Shown piece by piece: positions 62,138 to 64,000 of a DNA stretch of 64,000 bases (positions are counted from its first letter, which is position 1; each line of letters starts with the position of its first letter). The DNA lies in NCBI RefSeq assembly GCF_000759885.1, contig NZ_JNAH01000004.1, positions 248,001-312,000 of the forward strand, written 5' to 3'. The notes below the pieces were generated by a model. It did not search any database. It worked only from the letters and a program-made list of their open reading frames with translations, and was not told where the DNA came from. The position numbers and the translations under genes are program-made. The DNA comes from Prochlorococcus marinus str. GP2. GTDB lineage: Bacteria > Cyanobacteriota > Cyanobacteriia > PCC-6307 > Cyanobiaceae.

Positions 62138-64000
62138 ATGAACAATCCAAATATCCAAAAGAGTATTTCAAGCTATGTAAAACTTGAAGATTACAAGATT
62201 TTTGATTATGAAATTCCAGAAATTTTTTTGGACTTCGTAATTATGAAAAATGCTGTAAATGTTACAACCAAATTAAAATTGGTAAAAATAAATAAGAATA
62301 CCAGAAATCTAATTCTTGATGGTACGGATATATTAATAAAAAAAATATTTATAGATGACTCATTACTAGAAGAGGAATACTACAAACAGCAAAAAAATAA
62401 CCTAAAAATTAAAAATATAAATAAAGAAAATTTTTTATTAACAATAGAAGGGGTAATTAAACCAAAAGAAAATACATCCCTTTTAGGAATGTATGAGAGT
62501 AATGGAATTATAACTACTCAATGTGAGGCAGAGGGATTTAGAAGAATAAGTTTTCACTCTGATAGGCCTGATATTCTAAGCAAATACACTGTGAGAATTG
62601 AGTCCGACAAGAATGATTATCCTGTTTTACTTTCAAATGGTAACATCGTAAAAGAAAATGATCTTACAAATAATCGACATGAAATAATTTGGGAAGACCC
62701 ATATCCGAAACCTTCATATCTATTTGCATTAGTAGCGGGCAAACTTAATTGTGTAAAAGATAATTTCATAACAAAATCGAATAAAAAAGTAAAAATAAAT
62801 ATTTACGTTGAGTATGGTGATGAAAAATATGTCCAACATGCAATAAGTTCCTTACAGAAATCCATGAGATGGGACGAAGATAAATATAACCTTGAATACG
62901 ATTTGTCATTGTTCAATATAGTTGCAATCAGGCACTTTAATATGGGAGCAATGGAAAATAAAAGTCTCAATATTTTCAACTCAAAACTAATACTCGCTAA
63001 TTCTGAAACAACAACTGATGAGGAATTAGAGAGAATAGAGGGTGTGATCGCCCATGAATACTTCCATAATTGGACGGGTAATAGAGTGACTTGTAGAGAT
63101 TGGTTTCAATTATCTCTTAAAGAGGGTTTAACAGTCTTCAGAGATCAACAGTTCACAGCAGACCTTCATAATCATGAAATCAAGAGACTTGAGGATGCAA
63201 AATTTCTTAGAAGAAATCAATTTAGAGAGGATTCTGGTCCAACATCGCATCCTGTAATGCCAGAAAGATACCAAGAAATAGACAATTTCTATACGACCAC
63301 GATATACGAAAAAGGATCAGAAATAATTAGAATGCTTAACAAGCTTGTAAAAGATGAAAATTTCTATAAAGGATTTAGTAATTACATCTCAACATATGAT
63401 GGGAAGGCAGCAACAATAGACCAATTTGTCGATAAAATTTTAGAGCTTAATAAGGAAATTGATCCTGAAGAATTTAAAGTCTGGTACAAGCAAAATGGCA
63501 CACCAAAAGTTAAATTCAAGAGAATCTGGCATCAAACAGACGAAAAACTCACAATTGAAGCCTCCCAAAGTAATCCAATAAAGAAGAACCCCTATAATGA
63601 TTTACCTCTAATAATTCCTATAAATCTGGCTATATTTTTCGGAGACAATAAAAGAATAGAAAAAACAGTTGTTTTAAAAACAAAAAAACAAGAATTTATT
63701 TTTAGGAATGTTAGATCTCACCTCCATATCCCTTTAGTGACTTATTTTCGCGAATTCTCTTCACCAGTTGAGTGGGAATCTGACACTACCTTGGATGAAA
63801 AATTTTTAATCTTAAAATATGAAAAAGATTTTTTTACACTATCTAATACTGTAAGAGAATTATTCAAAAAAATAATTTTGTGTAGATTAGATGAAAAGCC
63901 AGATCATAAAGTTGAAAATAAATTAATAAGCACTTTAATATCATTTATAAAAAATAAAGATATAAATTTGTATCTCTTATCAGAATTACTAAGTATTCCG
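62138..64000 (+). CDS. pepN: Aminopeptidase N, 3' end beyond window
   Basis: M1 zinc aminopeptidase. Visible motifs: GAMEN (270-274) for substrate recognition, HEYFHNWTGNR (306-316) with zinc ligands H306 and H310 and catalytic glutamate E307, and the third ligand Glu in KEGLTVFRDQQF. ATG at 62138 begins the known N-terminal domain. 621 codons are present; the E. coli enzyme has about 870 residues, so the C-terminal domain is missing only because the window ends. Confidence 0.95.
   Translation, partial: MNNPNIQKSISSYVKLEDYKIFDYEIPEIFLDFVIMKNAVNVTTKLKLVKINKNTRNLILDGTDILIKKIFIDDSLLEEEYYKQQKNNLKIKNINKENFLLTIEGVIKPKENTSLLGMYESNGIITTQCEAEGFRRISFHSDRPDILSKYTVRIESDKNDYPVLLSNGNIVKENDLTNNRHEIIWEDPYPKPSYLFALVAGKLNCVKDNFITKSNKKVKINIYVEYGDEKYVQHAISSLQKSMRWDEDKYNLEYDLSLFNIVAIRHFNMGAMENKSLNIFNSKLILANSETTTDEELERIEGVIAHEYFHNWTGNRVTCRDWFQLSLKEGLTVFRDQQFTADLHNHEIKRLEDAKFLRRNQFREDSGPTSHPVMPERYQEIDNFYTTTIYEKGSEIIRMLNKLVKDENFYKGFSNYISTYDGKAATIDQFVDKILELNKEIDPEEFKVWYKQNGTPKVKFKRIWHQTDEKLTIEASQSNPIKKNPYNDLPLIIPINLAIFFGDNKRIEKTVVLKTKKQEFIFRNVRSHLHIPLVTYFREFSSPVEWESDTTLDEKFLILKYEKDFFTLSNTVRELFKKIILCRLDEKPDHKVENKLISTLISFIKNKDINLYLLSELLSIP

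Overview
The window is a stretch of a very A+T-rich, streamlined cyanobacterial chromosome. Oxygenic photosynthesis genes (chlH, acsF, psb30/ycf12, a high-light-inducible protein), cyanobacterial or plastid families (Ycf20, CGLD27/Ycf36, DUF3318, DUF2862, DUF3038/DUF4335, DUF2949), minimal intergenic spacing and many very small membrane proteins point to Prochlorococcus, most probably a high-light clade. That placement is inferred from gene content, order and composition; no database search was possible.

Layout. 1-1.2 kb: cobU overlapping trmL, then tRNA-Met. 1.2-5.1 kb: a loosely packed accessory stretch with a thioredoxin-like protein, a ribbon-helix-helix regulator flanked by three matching 13-bp palindromes, and a run of 50-70 aa proteins on both strands. 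5.1-10.8 kb: peroxiredoxin, a membrane protein, a divergent FtsH with a broken protease site, rpmF, ycf20, a CbbY-like phosphatase, psb30, a YkgJ-like protein and two half-size GDT1 proteins. 10.9-23.6 kb: an RNase R-like protein with a degenerate active site, DUF2996, acsF, tldD-pmbA-fmt, terC and mfd. 23.6-28.3 kb: a minus-strand block (DUF4335, DUF3038, DUF2949, UbiH-like hydroxylase, dapB). 28.4-42.1 kb: chlH, folP-tpiA, an S4 protein, an ABC exporter, carB, DUF3318-rsfS-CGLD27-asparaginase. 42.1-43.7 kb: initiator tRNA, a terminator, an hli gene, then a decayed tRNA-like fragment. 43.7-46.8 kb: DUF2862 and a three-gene ABC-2 exporter operon. 46.8-62.1 kb: a second loosely packed stretch with small proteins, a probable small RNA, TauE, HNH, a phosphoribosyltransferase plus deoxyribosyltransferase operon, rpsU, a renalase-like and MTHFR-like pair, peptidase E, an MBL-fold protein and others. 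The window ends inside pepN.

The genes are mostly core metabolism (chlorophyll, cobalamin, folate, lysine, arginine/pyrimidine), translation (trmL, fmt, rsfS, rpmF, rpsU, two tRNA-Met) and membrane or redox housekeeping, interrupted by two regions of small, lineage-specific genes. The observations most worth following are the protease-dead single-span FtsH, the autoregulation-like operator set of the RHH gene with a divergent small membrane protein, an orphan terminator that implies an unannotated RNA near 47.5 kb, an RNB-family protein that seems to have lost catalytic residues, a tRNA-like fragment beyond an hli gene, and two genes whose reading frames imply non-AUG starts.
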